The notes under the pieces were generated by a model that was given only the letters and a program-made list of their open reading frames with translations, searched no databases and was not told the origin of the DNA. Source: an uncultured Chitinophagaceae bacterium (lineage in GTDB: Bacteria; Bacteroidota; Bacteroidia; Chitinophagales; Chitinophagaceae). From it: DNA of 64,000 nucleotides. Both the position numbers and the translations under genes were made by a program. The stretch is taken from assembly GCA_937958995.1 (NCBI GenBank), contig CALGAP010000015.1, positions 1 through 64,000 on the forward strand. The letters run 5' to 3'. Position 1 is the first letter of the stretch; each line of letters starts with the position of its first letter. Below, one piece after another: positions 22,911 through 32,688 of the stretch.

Positions 22911-23342
22911 ATGACTGTGGCGTACGAAAACAACGACAAAAGAATGGAAAGCGTTTATAGCAAACGCATCAGAGCGGGGAAGAGAAGAACGTATTTCTTC
23001 GATGTGCGCGCTACCCGGGGTAATGATTACTACATCACTATTACGGAAAGTCGCAAGAAGTTTAACGAGAACGGTTACGACAGGCATAAAATCTTTTTGT
23101 ACAAAGAAGATTTTAATAAGTTCCTGAAGGCTTTGACCGAAGCGGTAGATTATGTGAAGACTGAATTGATGCCCAACTTCGATTTCGATGCCTACAACCA
23201 TGACCAGCCTGAGACTGCCGATGTGGAAGATGTAGATGTGGATATGACGAATGATTCTCCTGCCCTGGCCATCAACGCCAGCAGTAGCAGCAACGGAGCT
23301 GCCAGTTCAGCTGATGCTAATGAAGAAGTAGATAAGTGGTAA
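22911..23342 (+). CDS. PUR-domain nucleic-acid-binding protein (DUF3276)
   Basis: The 143-residue protein has the single PUR-alpha-like domain of DUF3276: S-V-Y-S-K-R-x-R-A-G-K-R-R-T-Y-F-F-D-V, then Y-Y-I-T-I-T-E-S and R-H-K-I-F-L-Y-K-E-D-F. An acidic and Ser/Ala-rich tail follows (about 100-143). Such proteins bind single-stranded DNA or RNA and are widespread in Bacteroidota. It is monocistronic, with its own promoter and a strong terminator. Confidence 0.9.
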   Translation: MTVAYENNDKRMESVYSKRIRAGKRRTYFFDVRATRGNDYYITITESRKKFNENGYDRHKIFLYKEDFNKFLKALTEAVDYVKTELMPNFDFDAYNHDQPETADVEDVDVDMTNDSPALAINASSSSNGAASSADANEEVDKW

Positions 23343-23368
23343 TCTCACTATACATCATTAAAAAAATA

Positions 23369-23393
23369 AACCCCGGAATTACCGGGGTTTTTT
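23369..23393 (+). terminator. Bidirectional terminator between convergent genes
   Basis: AACCCCGG and CCGGGGTT arms (23369-23376, 23382-23389) with a 5-nt loop are flanked by A-run and T-run. It serves both the DUF3276 gene and the minus-strand protease gene ending at 23398. Confidence 0.85.
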
Positions 23394-23397
23394 ATTG

Positions 23398-26300
23398 CTA
23401 TTCTTTGATGAATCGCTTCGTCTCAGTCTTCTCACTATCGGTGATCTGCAAGGCATAAATGCCCTTCGCTAACGCTGCCACCTGCAGACTGCGGATATTT
23501 CTTCCCGCCTGCGCATTAAACTGCGTGCGTTGCACCACCGCGCCTTTGCCGTCGATGATCGCTACATTCACCGTGCCCGCCTTGTCAGTAATATACTCCA
23601 GCGTGAGCGTAGCTTTTGCCGGGTTGGGATAAACCGCCGTGAGCGTAACCGGTAGTGTTATATCGATCACCGCAATATTGCTGTAGCTGGCGTCGCCATC
23701 CAGGTCAACCTGCTTCACACGGTAGTAATTTTTGCCGTTCAGCGGAGCCTGGTCAATGGCCGTGTAGTTCACAGTATTGTTGCTGCTGCCCTTTGCCGGC
23801 ACAGTAGCCACCAGTGTTTCAAAATGAACACCATCCGACGAGCGCCAGATTTCGAAGTGTTTGGTGTCTTGTTCCCAAACGGTGCCCCATTTCAGTTGCA
23901 CGGTATTGTTCACCTGCGAAGCCTTCAGCGGCAGCATCCCGGCGGGCAATGCGCCGGTGATGATCACTGGCACTGCGTTTAAACTCAATTGACTGCACAC
24001 CGTTCCGGGTTGGAACATTGCGGCATTCTGCAGGTCACTGAACGGTCCGCCCACAAAGGCATTGAGCGTGGCAGGATCAATCGAATTGCTGTACGATAAT
24101 CCCCAAATGGTATAATCGCCCGCGGGGAAGTTGGCCGGGTTGCTGAGGTTGGCATCGGGATCGATGGCAACGATTTTGCCGGTGAAATCGCTAACGATGA
24201 CATAGGTATAGCTATAACCTGCCGGACTAATGGGCGCGGTAAATATGCCGCCGCCAGGAGGCGGTGTTACATTTACACTGTAATTGAAGGGTAATGCGGG
24301 CTGCGTATTGCTGAAGGTGCCTACGGCCATAATATAATAAACTCCTTTTATCAGCTGTACTTCCAGGGGGTTTGTCAGGCTCACTGACCCTGCTACGCTG
24401 TTGTAAGTAGCATTGCTGGCTACCAGGTTCTGGCAGGGCGTGCCGGGCGCAAAATCGTCCAGGTAAATATTATACACCCAAGCGCCACCCACTCCGCGTG
24501 AGAAACTGTAGATGCCTGTCTCACTTACGGTAAACCTGTACACATCGTAACGGAAATCGTTGCTGAATTCAATACAGCTTGCCGGCGTATTATAGTGTGT
24601 AGCCAGGTAAGAATGCGGATCTGTTGACTGGAGTGTGCCTGAAATGTTCACGGGTACGCCAAAGCCCGGTGATAAATTCAAATCAAGCGCTGCACTACCG
24701 GCAGGTGCTGTTACAGTTTGTGAAGGGCTGATAGTAACACCATTTGCCTCGCACACAGAATTGATAGTGATGAAGCCTGCATTGATGTTGAAGAATATAT
24801 TGTCGGAAGCCTGCACTCTCACACGGCCAACGGTAGTTGGCAGGTTCGGAACAGTAATGTCGTGCGAACCATCGTTGGGAACATGGCTGGCTAACACATA
24901 AGGATAGGTAAAACCACCGTCGGTGGAGAATAAGATATCAACGTTCGCGCAATTCACCGGTGCGGCTGTAGTATTAGCCACGTTCCAGGTAATGGTGGCG
25001 GTGCTGGTGCCATCGGCAGTCCAGGTTTCATTGGTGGCTTGCGAAGTTACCACAAAAGGACCCGCACCTGCATGGGTGGTAACGGTAACCCATACCGAGT
25101 CGGTAAGGCCGCCGGTTGCCACATTATCACGAACGGTGCACAGGAAATCCATGCTGCGGGATACTGTTGGCAGCACTTCGTAAGGACTGCTTGTGCCATT
25201 AACCAGGTCGGCCAGCCGCGGGAAGGTGCGTGTGGCATTAACAGAGGGTGGCATCGACCTGAAATTAGGTCCCGTGGTAGCCGTGGGCGATGGCGGACCC
25301 GAGGTGGCCGCGCCGGGATTTACCTGCTCCCAGCTATACGTAAGCGTATTGCCTTCCGCGTCAAGAGCCCCGGCCGCCAGGAAAAACGGCGTTGAAGCCG
25401 GAATGGTAAAGGTTGATTCGTTGGGAGGTGAAACAAACACCGGTTTGGTATTGCCGCTGGAAGACAGTGCCGCGCAAGGTGTGCTGTTCACCGCAAAATA
25501 AAGCATCTGGTAAATACTCACACCGTGGAAATAAGCATCTGATTGCGCCTGGTAGAAATTGGGGCTGCATACGCCGGCATAAGCCATGATGGTGGAACCG
25601 CCTCCTGGCTCCACCGCCGATGTCGGCGTTACATTGGAGCCGCAGACGCCGTTGTTGGCGACAAACGTGTGCGTGGCGCCAAACTGGTGTGCGATTTCAT
25701 GGGCAACGGTCACATCAAAAATAGGTCCCTGCGGGCCGGGCAAAGGATTAGCGCCAGTACCGAAGTCAGAACCCGCAGCAGCACGGCCCTTGACGGTGCC
25801 GGAACAAACCGATTGCAACTGAGCAATGCCACCATTCCAGCCGTAATGAAATACGATTCCCAGATCAAAATTGGCGGTACCGATAGTTGACGTCAGAGTG
25901 CTGTGGTTAACGTTCAGGTCGGCCCCGCTGGCAGCCAGTCCTGGTGTATAAGGGTCGGCAGTAGAATCGGGAAAAATGACGTTGTAATCAATTACGAGCG
26001 TGAACCTGATAGAAAGCTCGCGTTCGTAAATGGCATTGATATTATTTACGGTAGTGGTGATATAGTCCACGGCATCATCCTGGCTGCCTGCCCAGTCCAC
26101 ATACTCACCGGTGGCGGCCACCGCTAAACGGTAGGTCCTGAACTGTCCATCCCCGAAATCAACCTTGGCATTTCTGAAATTGCCTAATGATTCTACCTGT
26201 TCCAATACATTACACACCATAGGGCTCAGCGAACGCGCATCTCTGATATAATAAACCATATGCACCCCCGGGAATTCCTTACCAACCGGCGAGATATATA

Positions 26301-26754
26301 CGCCGCCATTATCGGTAAACAGTATGCCCGTAATACCAGCTGACGTAATGGTCATGCGCCCATACGATGATTTGTTCTGGTCTATTAGCTGGTAAGTCTT
26401 CAGGTTGGATCGTTTTCTTTGTATTTCTCTCGATACAATGGGCGATTCATATATGGAACTTCCTATAAATCCTCCTTCGGGTAAAGGCATGCTGAAAGGC
26501 ACCGCGCTCGCAGCTACTGCCTGCCGGTTGGAAGCAGTCTCCAGCGGCGCCTGGTCTTGCAATTGCCGGGCGAGCGATGTATTCAGCTGAACAAGCCTGT
26601 AAGTGGAAGGTAATGCCTGGACGCTGCGGCCAGACAGGTTCTGCCGTATAGCAGGGTTGTTGGCATCTGTCCAAAGCTGGTTTTGTGCAGAGAGAGTTGA
26701 GAAAATGAATACGAACAGGAATAGGGGGACTAAATAGCGTATGGTTTGGTTCAT
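23398..26754 (-). CDS. Secreted zinc metalloprotease (reprolysin-like, M12B) with T9SS sorting domain
   Basis: The 1118-residue protein has a signal peptide (1-23), a propeptide-like region, and a metzincin catalytic domain (about 200-430). The latter carries H-E-I-A-H-Q-F-G-A-T-H at 352-362, the H-E-x-x-H-x-x-G-x-x-H zinc site; a methionine follows in I-M-A-Y. Beta-sandwich regions follow (about 435-670), then a C-terminal type A T9SS sorting domain starting Y-P-N-P-A and ending in basic K-R-F-I-K-E. The protein would be exported through the type IX system and attached to or released from the cell surface. It probably degrades external protein. Confidence 0.92.
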   Translation of the reverse strand: MNQTIRYLVPLFLFVFIFSTLSAQNQLWTDANNPAIRQNLSGRSVQALPSTYRLVQLNTSLARQLQDQAPLETASNRQAVAASAVPFSMPLPEGGFIGSSIYESPIVSREIQRKRSNLKTYQLIDQNKSSYGRMTITSAGITGILFTDNGGVYISPVGKEFPGVHMVYYIRDARSLSPMVCNVLEQVESLGNFRNAKVDFGDGQFRTYRLAVAATGEYVDWAGSQDDAVDYITTTVNNINAIYERELSIRFTLVIDYNVIFPDSTADPYTPGLAASGADLNVNHSTLTSTIGTANFDLGIVFHYGWNGGIAQLQSVCSGTVKGRAAAGSDFGTGANPLPGPQGPIFDVTVAHEIAHQFGATHTFVANNGVCGSNVTPTSAVEPGGGSTIMAYAGVCSPNFYQAQSDAYFHGVSIYQMLYFAVNSTPCAALSSSGNTKPVFVSPPNESTFTIPASTPFFLAAGALDAEGNTLTYSWEQVNPGAATSGPPSPTATTGPNFRSMPPSVNATRTFPRLADLVNGTSSPYEVLPTVSRSMDFLCTVRDNVATGGLTDSVWVTVTTHAGAGPFVVTSQATNETWTADGTSTATITWNVANTTAAPVNCANVDILFSTDGGFTYPYVLASHVPNDGSHDITVPNLPTTVGRVRVQASDNIFFNINAGFITINSVCEANGVTISPSQTVTAPAGSAALDLNLSPGFGVPVNISGTLQSTDPHSYLATHYNTPASCIEFSNDFRYDVYRFTVSETGIYSFSRGVGGAWVYNIYLDDFAPGTPCQNLVASNATYNSVAGSVSLTNPLEVQLIKGVYYIMAVGTFSNTQPALPFNYSVNVTPPPGGGIFTAPISPAGYSYTYVIVSDFTGKIVAIDPDANLSNPANFPAGDYTIWGLSYSNSIDPATLNAFVGGPFSDLQNAAMFQPGTVCSQLSLNAVPVIITGALPAGMLPLKASQVNNTVQLKWGTVWEQDTKHFEIWRSSDGVHFETLVATVPAKGSSNNTVNYTAIDQAPLNGKNYYRVKQVDLDGDASYSNIAVIDITLPVTLTAVYPNPAKATLTLEYITDKAGTVNVAIIDGKGAVVQRTQFNAQAGRNIRSLQVAALAKGIYALQITDSEKTETKRFIKE

Positions 26755-27012
26755 AAGAAATGGATGATTAAGGGTTTGAAATCTCCCTTCAATATACAGA
26801 ATTAAATTTTCGTAGAACGGAAAAATTCCCTTCTAAGTATTTTAAAATCCAACCCTTTATAAAAAAAACCACTATTTTTTACCCTGCGGATCACGAGGTA
26901 AGATCAACTGCCGCCGGCTGCAATGCCTATCAATAGGCAAGCCGGGAAAAGTAATTGTTTCATACCGATCGGTTTTGAATTGCCGGATGTAGGATGCGCG
27001 GCAATTACACAA

Positions 27013-28665
27013 TTACTTCCTCATTTTTTTAAACATATTGATCAACGCGTTGGTGCTGCTGTCGTGCGAACTGATATTCTTATCATGTTCCAGCTCGGGT
27101 AAAATCTTATTGGCCAGTTGCTTACCCAGTTCCACACCCCACTGATCGAAGCTGAAGATATTCCAGATAACACCTTGCACAAATATTTTATGCTCATATA
27201 GGGCGATCAGCTGACCGAGTGTGTGAGGAGTAATTTTCTTTACCAGGAATGAATTAGTAGGCCTGTTGCCGGGGAATATTTTGAAGGGTAGCAGTTGCTT
27301 GATTTCATCATTTGTTTTTCCTGCCTGTTCTAATTCTTTCTTCACTTCCTCTGCTGTCTTACCATTCATCAGCGCTTCGGTTTGTGCAAAGAAGTTTGAT
27401 AACAAAATGGCATGATGATCGCCGATAGGGTTATGACTGATGGCGGGCGCAATAAAATCGCAGGGTATCAGTAAAGTGCCCTGGTGTATCAGTTGGTAAA
27501 AGGCGTGCTGGCCATTGGTGCCGGGTTCGCCCCATATCACAGGACCGGTGTTCCATTTTACGGGCTTGCCCTTACGGTCGGTGCTCTTGCCATTACTTTC
27601 CATGTTGCCTTGCTGAAAGTAAGCGGCAAAGCGATGCATGTATTGATCGTAGGGGAGAATGGCTTCGGTTTGCGCACCAAAGAAATTGGTGTACCAGATG
27701 CCGATCAGCGCCATAATCACCGGTATGTTTTTATCAAACGAAGTATTGCGAAAATGAGTATCGACCGTATAGGCGCCTTTCAACAGGTTTTCAAAATTGT
27801 CGTAGCCGATAAACAGCGCAATGGATAAGCCAATAGCGCTCCACAGCGAATAGCGGCCGCCCACCCAATCCCAGAACACAAACATGTTCGATTTGTCGAT
27901 TCCAAATTTCACCACTTCTTTTTCATTGGTGCTGAGCGCCACGAAATGTTTGGCTACATGTGCTTCGTCTTTGGCATGCTCCAGGAACCAACGGCGAGCA
28001 GTATGCGCGTTGGTCATGGTTTCCTGGGTGGTAAAGGTTTTTGATGCCACCAGGAAAAGCGTTTCGTCGGGCTGTACCATTTTCAGAATGGAACTGATAT
28101 GCGTGGCATCGATGTTCGATACAAAATAAGCATGCATGCCTTCCACCTGGTAAGGTTTCAGCGCTTCAGTCACCATCTGCGGTCCCAGGTCGCTGCCGCC
28201 AATGCCTATGTTGACGATATACTTTATTTTTTTACCAGTATAACCTCTCCATTCACCATTGTGAATGCGACGGCAAAAATCTTTCATCTGGTTCAGCACA
28301 CCAAACACCTGCGGCATCACGTCCTGTCCGTCGCTGTACACGGGTCTGCCGCTAAAATTGCGCAATGCGGTATGCAGCACCGATCGGTTCTCGGTCTGGT
28401 TGATCTTATCGCCGCTAAACATAGCTTCGATGGCGCGTTCGAGCTCGCACTCTTCTGCCAGTTGCAGCAGCAAATGCATGGTTTTATCGGTGATGCGGTT
28501 TTTCGAATAATCGAAATATATATCGCCGAAGCTAATTGAATATTTTTCAGCGCGCTGCGGATCTTTTTCAAACAAATCGCGCATATGCACGCGTTCCATT
28601 TTTTTGTAGTGCTTAGCCAGCCTTTTCCAAGCTTTCGTTGCCGTAGGTTTTACTGTCGGGAGCAT
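27013..28665 (-). CDS. pgi: Glucose-6-phosphate isomerase
   Basis: The 550-residue enzyme has the signatures I-G-I-G-G-S-D-L-G-P, V-A-S-K-T-F-T-T-Q-E-T, G-G-R-Y-S-L-W-S-A-I-G, G-E-P-G-T-N-G-Q-H-A-F with catalytic Glu and His, and W-G-V-E-L-G-K-Q-L with catalytic Lys. It interconverts glucose 6-phosphate and fructose 6-phosphate. The length is normal for bacterial Pgi. It begins two bases after the threonine aldolase stop, so they share a transcript. Confidence 0.97.
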   Translation of the reverse strand: MLPTVKPTATKAWKRLAKHYKKMERVHMRDLFEKDPQRAEKYSISFGDIYFDYSKNRITDKTMHLLLQLAEECELERAIEAMFSGDKINQTENRSVLHTALRNFSGRPVYSDGQDVMPQVFGVLNQMKDFCRRIHNGEWRGYTGKKIKYIVNIGIGGSDLGPQMVTEALKPYQVEGMHAYFVSNIDATHISSILKMVQPDETLFLVASKTFTTQETMTNAHTARRWFLEHAKDEAHVAKHFVALSTNEKEVVKFGIDKSNMFVFWDWVGGRYSLWSAIGLSIALFIGYDNFENLLKGAYTVDTHFRNTSFDKNIPVIMALIGIWYTNFFGAQTEAILPYDQYMHRFAAYFQQGNMESNGKSTDRKGKPVKWNTGPVIWGEPGTNGQHAFYQLIHQGTLLIPCDFIAPAISHNPIGDHHAILLSNFFAQTEALMNGKTAEEVKKELEQAGKTNDEIKQLLPFKIFPGNRPTNSFLVKKITPHTLGQLIALYEHKIFVQGVIWNIFSFDQWGVELGKQLANKILPELEHDKNISSHDSSTNALINMFKKMRK

Positions 28666-28667
28666 TG

Positions 28668-29684
28668 CTAAAGAGAATTTATTACTTCAATTGTTTTTTG
28701 TACCATCGCTTGGCTTATATCCAAATGCGTTACCATCCTGATCTGTGTAGATGAGATGGGAATAGTAAGAACATTTTGTTCTTTCATTTTGTTCACAATT
28801 TCCTGTGGCTGGTAAGGCGGCTTTATTTCAAAGATGAGGATATTGGTTTCAACGGGTAAGATGTTTCCGGTAAATTCTTTTTTGCTCAACGCTTCGGCAA
28901 TTTGTTTTGCATGACGATGATCTTCTTCCAGTCTGTCCACATGATTTTGCAAAGCATATATGCCGCAGGCTGCCATATAACCTGCCTGGCGCATACCTCC
29001 TCCAAAAACTTTGCGCACGCGACGCGCTTTCTTAATAAAATCTCTTTTACCGATGAGTATGCTGCCGATGGGGCAACCCAATCCTTTATTGAGGCAAACA
29101 GAAATACTATGAAAAACTTCGCCGTATTGCCTGGGTGTTTCTTTGCGCGCCACCAATGCATTGAACAGCCTGGCCCCATCCAGATGCAATTGCAGGTTAT
29201 GACGATTGCAGAGTTCGCGGATGGCTTGTAATTCGTTGAGATCGTAGCAAGCGCCCCCACCGCGGTTGCTGGTGTTTTCGATACAAACCAACGAAGTCCT
29301 CGCCTTGTGAACATCGTCGGGATTGATGGCGGCAGCTACCTGTTCAACAGTAATTCTTCCATTATTACCCTCCAGCAGTCTTACCTGCGCGCCGGAATTG
29401 GCCGCAATGCCGCCGCCTTCATATTGATACACGTGCGCAGTCTTATCACATATTACTTCATCACCGGGTTGTGTATGTACTTTAATGGCCACCTGGTTGC
29501 TCATAGTGCCGGTAGCGCAAAACAAAGCCGCTTCCATGCCAAACAAATCAGCGGCCATAGCTTCCAGTTGATTTACCGAAGGGTCTTCGCCAAAAACATC
29601 ATCACCCACCGGCGCCTTCATCATAGCTTCGAGCATGCCCGCGGTAGGTTTGGTAACAGTATCCGATCGCAAGTCGATGATCAT
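28668..29684 (-). CDS. ltaE: Low-specificity L-threonine aldolase
   Basis: The 338-residue PLP enzyme begins I-D-L-R-S-D-T-V-T-K-P and contains G-D-D-V-F-G-E-D-P, A-T-G-T-M-S-N, H-L-D-G-A-R and the PLP lysine in C-L-N-K-G-L-G-C-P-I-G-S. It cleaves L-threonine and L-allo-threonine to glycine and acetaldehyde. It is the upstream gene of a two-gene unit with pgi, an arrangement with no obvious pathway link. Confidence 0.95.
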   Translation of the reverse strand: MIIDLRSDTVTKPTAGMLEAMMKAPVGDDVFGEDPSVNQLEAMAADLFGMEAALFCATGTMSNQVAIKVHTQPGDEVICDKTAHVYQYEGGGIAANSGAQVRLLEGNNGRITVEQVAAAINPDDVHKARTSLVCIENTSNRGGGACYDLNELQAIRELCNRHNLQLHLDGARLFNALVARKETPRQYGEVFHSISVCLNKGLGCPIGSILIGKRDFIKKARRVRKVFGGGMRQAGYMAACGIYALQNHVDRLEEDHRHAKQIAEALSKKEFTGNILPVETNILIFEIKPPYQPQEIVNKMKEQNVLTIPISSTQIRMVTHLDISQAMVQKTIEVINSL

Positions 29685-29805
29685 AGTCCGAATAATGAGA
29701 TGGCGAATTTACTTGTATCCGGCCACACTTCAAGAGGCTGTCGCTGAATATTAGTACTGCCAGTTGGAATAAAACCTTAGTGAATCAAATGAGGCATCAA
29801 CAAAA

Positions 29806-29831
29806 AAGCCTGTCGTATGTTCGACAGGCTT
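29806..29831 (-). terminator. Terminator after the DUF3500/small protein unit
   Basis: AAGCCTGTCG and CGACAGGCTT form perfect 10-bp arms (29806-29815, 29822-29831) with a 6-nt loop. On the minus strand a TTTT run follows. It ends the transcript of the minus-strand genes to its right. Confidence 0.85.
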
Positions 29832-29851
29832 CTATATTTTTCTGGCAGAGC

Positions 29852-30040
29852 TTATACTCTTTTTTCAAGATCAAAATCGGGGTTTTGTGCTGCCAGGAAA
29901 GCTGCCGGGTCGCCAAAAGGACCAAGATTCCTGGCGTCGCCAAACGCAAGAATAGGGTAAAAGATGAAGCTCAGCAGAATCAGTCCGACTGAAAAGGCTG
30001 GGCAGATAATCTTAACTATGTGGAGCTCATTTTTTCGCAA
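29852..30040 (-). CDS. Small single-span membrane protein (62 aa)
   Basis: The 62-residue protein has one hydrophobic span (about 10-33) and a C-terminal hydrophilic tail ending in R-V. It overlaps the 3' end of the DUF3500 gene by 14 bases and stops about 20 bp before a strong terminator, which supports a real last gene of the operon. No family is recognized. Confidence 0.5.
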   Translation of the reverse strand: MRKNELHIVKIICPAFSVGLILLSFIFYPILAFGDARNLGPFGDPAAFLAAQNPDFDLEKRV

Positions 30041-31043
30041 AATGCTCCTTCTCGTAGTGGGCTAAAAGTTCATCACCACCGAAATCAAGTTTCAGGTCGC
30101 GGAGCACGCTGTGAATGTGATTGGCGTTGTGTTGCGTGTTGTCGTATTCTATAATGATGGTAGGTCCCTGAATGCGGTAATAATGACCGGCGCCCGGTTT
30201 TAACGAACCGGCCCAGGCGAATTGCAGTTTCTCCAAACCCGCGGTTTTGATTTCGTTCAACATTTCATCGGCAAATAATTTCGTGTAACGTCGAACGTAT
30301 ACTTCCACCAAAGCAAGTAGTTTTTCCTGTTGCTCTTTGTTGAGTGCAGCGTATAAAATTCCCCCTGGTTTTTCGATGTATGCCCTGCGGCTTACGAAGG
30401 TGACAATATCGGGAAATGCTTTTTCACTGATCAGCGCCTGCGATAATTGTTCTTTAGATAAACTGTTCAGGAGTTCAAAACCCTTCTCGGTTTCTTCGCG
30501 CAGGGCCACTTTTCCTTTATGTGGACCATCGGGTACCACGGCGGGGTTAGCGCCAATAAATCCGGGTGTGCCCGAAATGATCTTGTTGTTTTTGGCAGTA
30601 AATGAAAAAGAAAGATGATGGCCTTCTATTCGCCAGCCCCAGGCGGCATTATTGCCGGGTTTTCCGAAGATGATGAAATAATATTTGCCCGCGTCGCGGT
30701 AAGTATCGTTGGGGCCGCGTTTTTCAAGCGCTTTTAAAATCGCCTCCAGTGCAATTACGTCATGCACTTTTTGTGCGCCTTCTTCGCTGAAGCAGGTTCG
30801 TATCAGTTCAAATGCGGCTTTCTTTTGCGTTTCATTGAGTTCACCGATGGGTATACCCTTGCGATCGTTTTTGGGAAAGAAATGCCAGTTGAAGCGTTCT
30901 TCGCTCACGTTGCTGTACACAGCCTTCTTTTGTTGTGGCGCATCGAGGGAGTTGATAAAATTCTGTGCCGTCTGCGAAATATCTTGCTGCGCAACAGTTA
31001 CGAGGGGAAGCAGGCAAAGCGCCAGCCAGCAACGCTGTTTCAT
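30027..31043 (-). CDS. Secreted DUF3500-family protein
   Basis: The 338-residue protein has a signal peptide ending V-A-Q-Q. The body matches DUF3500: the repeated W-G-W-R-I-E-G-H-H-L-S segment, P-G-F-I-G-A-N-P-A-x-V-P-D-G-P, and the C-terminal F-A-W-A-G-S-x-x-P-G-x-G-H-Y-Y-R-I-Q-G-P-x-x-x-I-E-Y-D-N-T-Q. Function is unknown; histidine clusters suggest metal binding. The start lies inside the 3' part of the hemerythrin reading frame. Confidence 0.9.
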   Translation of the reverse strand: MKQRCWLALCLLPLVTVAQQDISQTAQNFINSLDAPQQKKAVYSNVSEERFNWHFFPKNDRKGIPIGELNETQKKAAFELIRTCFSEEGAQKVHDVIALEAILKALEKRGPNDTYRDAGKYYFIIFGKPGNNAAWGWRIEGHHLSFSFTAKNNKIISGTPGFIGANPAVVPDGPHKGKVALREETEKGFELLNSLSKEQLSQALISEKAFPDIVTFVSRRAYIEKPGGILYAALNKEQQEKLLALVEVYVRRYTKLFADEMLNEIKTAGLEKLQFAWAGSLKPGAGHYYRIQGPTIIIEYDNTQHNANHIHSVLRDLKLDFGGDELLAHYEKEHFAKK

Positions 31044-31623
31044 GGTCTGCGGTTTTTTCGATAGTCTTCAGCCAGGCGATGATTTCATGGTTGTTCATAC
31101 CGCGTATCATCCAGAGACTGTACATCGTGATATCGTCTTGCGGAATATGTGAGATGATATTTTGCTCCATCGCAAAAATTTCCCGGTCGCTGAAGCGGGC
31201 CCAGAGAATACTGTTGAGAATTTCCTCTTCGAGCGACATATGTTTCAGGGCACCCACCAGCAGTTCGCGAAAAGCGAGACCAATAGTTTTTCCCAGTTGT
31301 ATTTTTTCCTCGCCCGAAACGGCTTGTTCATAGGTTTGCATCAGACCTTTCAAGCGTGTCAGCAGCAATCTTCCTGCCTGGTGATCTTTTTCCAGCGTAC
31401 GTATGGAAAACTCGTCGAACGGGCGCAGCACGGGCAGCAGGTAACGATCTTCCAGTGCAGCGTGTTCGCTAAAGAGGTACAGGAGTCTGTTAATTTTTTC
31501 CAGGGTGATTTTCCCCTCGGCCGGCTGGCAGAAAGAAGTTTGTTGAATCATTATTGCGGTATCGTATAAAAGTGCCTCCAGTCCCTTGTGTAGTTGATTG
31601 AAAATATTGTAACGCTGCGTCAT
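30841..31623 (-). CDS. Hemerythrin-like domain protein with anomalous C terminus
   Basis: Residues 1-150 form a four-helix bundle with spaced histidines and glutamates: F-S-E-H-A-A-L-E-D-R-Y and L-E-K-D-H-Q-A, then H-M-S-L-E-E-E, as in hemerythrin-like iron or oxygen sensors. After about residue 194 the frame enters the DUF3500 gene and continues for 66 residues of family-unlike, Cys/Arg-rich sequence, overlapping by 203 bases. A lost stop or a frameshift near 31050 would explain it, with the natural product being about 190-200 residues. Confidence 0.75.
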   Translation of the reverse strand: MTQRYNIFNQLHKGLEALLYDTAIMIQQTSFCQPAEGKITLEKINRLLYLFSEHAALEDRYLLPVLRPFDEFSIRTLEKDHQAGRLLLTRLKGLMQTYEQAVSGEEKIQLGKTIGLAFRELLVGALKHMSLEEEILNSILWARFSDREIFAMEQNIISHIPQDDITMYSLWMIRGMNNHEIIAWLKTIEKTADHETALLAGALPASPRNCCAARYFADGTEFYQLPRCATTKEGCVQQRERRTLQLAFLSQKRSQGYTHR

Positions 31624-31789
31624 AAATTCCGTTTTTCTGATTCCGTTCTCGCTCTTAATGTTTCTTCAAAGTTCTTGCAACGCGTTTGTTATTGCCATTG
31701 AATGCTGTACGAATTGTTACTTCGTGAAGATGAAATGACGGCCGCGCGAACCGAGAGGAAGATTGAAGAGACGAGAAGGGGGAATGAGA

Positions 31790-31835
31790 AAAGGAGGTAG
31801 AAAGAGTAGGGGACCCTTTGTTACCTCCTTTTTAT
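31790..31835. terminator. Hairpin downstream of the lipoprotein gene
   Basis: AAAGGAGGTA (31790-31799) pairs with TACCTCCTTT (31822-31831), with T-rich sequence on either outer side. It is likely the terminator of the minus-strand lipoprotein gene. Confidence 0.55.
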
Positions 31836-31851
31836 CATTTATTCACGTGGC

Positions 31852-32613
31852 TTACGAAGCCTGCCTGTAAACAAATCCTTCCATGATGACTTCAGTAATA
31901 CCATCATGTTTTACAATACGCATTTTGGTGGGATAGTAACCATCCTGCTGAAATTTGGCAGGTTGGGGAATATCCCTTTCATAATTACTGGTGCTCTGCA
32001 GGAAGGCCTTTGTGATCATGGGTTCGTAGAAGATCATTTTACCATTGTAAGAACCATACAGGAAGGTCTCGGTAAAAGTCTGGCCGTTCAGTTCAGGCGA
32101 GGTGGCATCGATCCAGTGATTACCCATTAAAGGAACGCCGGGAACGGGAGCAATGTAGGTGGCCGGAACATATTCGTTGGCGGGCAACACATCCAGTTTG
32201 TCGTTGGCCATGGCTTCGCGCTCGGCATTGGTGATCGAATAGAAATGCACGTCGAAGTGCGGCAGATCATAAATGCCGGGAGGCTCATGACCAGCGGGGT
32301 TCCAGTTTAACCATATATGTTTAAAAGGGGTAGCAGACGCTTTGGGATGCAATGCCAGCACATAGCTGTTCAGCGCCATATCCTCGTGCGGATCGCCTTC
32401 GCCGGGCTGCAGGGGCACGCTGTTCATGGCGGCATCGTCAATGGCTACAGCTATTCTTTCGGGAGCGCCATCGTCTTTTAATTGCACCCATGTCCAGGCT
32501 TTGCCGTTATTTACTTTCACGACCGGGCCTTTATAGACTCCTTTGGCCTGGTCTTTCTTGCAGGAAGTGGCCAGTGCGACAATGGCTACAACCGCTACAA
32601 TTACTCTTTTCAT
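31852..32613 (-). CDS. Lipoprotein of DUF5602/TTHB210-like type
   Basis: The 253-residue protein has a lipobox (A-L-A-T-S-C followed by K-K) at about residue 18. The body contains H-I-W-L-N-W-N-P-x-G-H-E-P-P-G-I-Y, then P-H-F-D-V-H-F-Y and G-N-H-W-I-D, all rich in His/Asp as in the TTHB210-like (DUF5602) family. The role is unknown; periplasmic or outer-membrane anchoring is expected. It is divergent from the Reg_prop sensor gene with 75 bp between starts. Confidence 0.72.
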   Translation of the reverse strand: MKRVIVAVVAIVALATSCKKDQAKGVYKGPVVKVNNGKAWTWVQLKDDGAPERIAVAIDDAAMNSVPLQPGEGDPHEDMALNSYVLALHPKASATPFKHIWLNWNPAGHEPPGIYDLPHFDVHFYSITNAEREAMANDKLDVLPANEYVPATYIAPVPGVPLMGNHWIDATSPELNGQTFTETFLYGSYNGKMIFYEPMITKAFLQSTSNYERDIPQPAKFQQDGYYPTKMRIVKHDGITEVIMEGFVYRQAS

Positions 32614-32688
32614 ACGTGTTTGTATTTAATGATTTTGTTTGTGCCACAAAGATGGCATGCTGCAATGCGGAAGTAAATAGCGGGGAGT

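Noticed and set aside
26755..27012. Possible RNA gene between the protease and pgi genes
   Set aside because: Only weak AT-rich sequence and no stable long stem; I see no support beyond promoter space.
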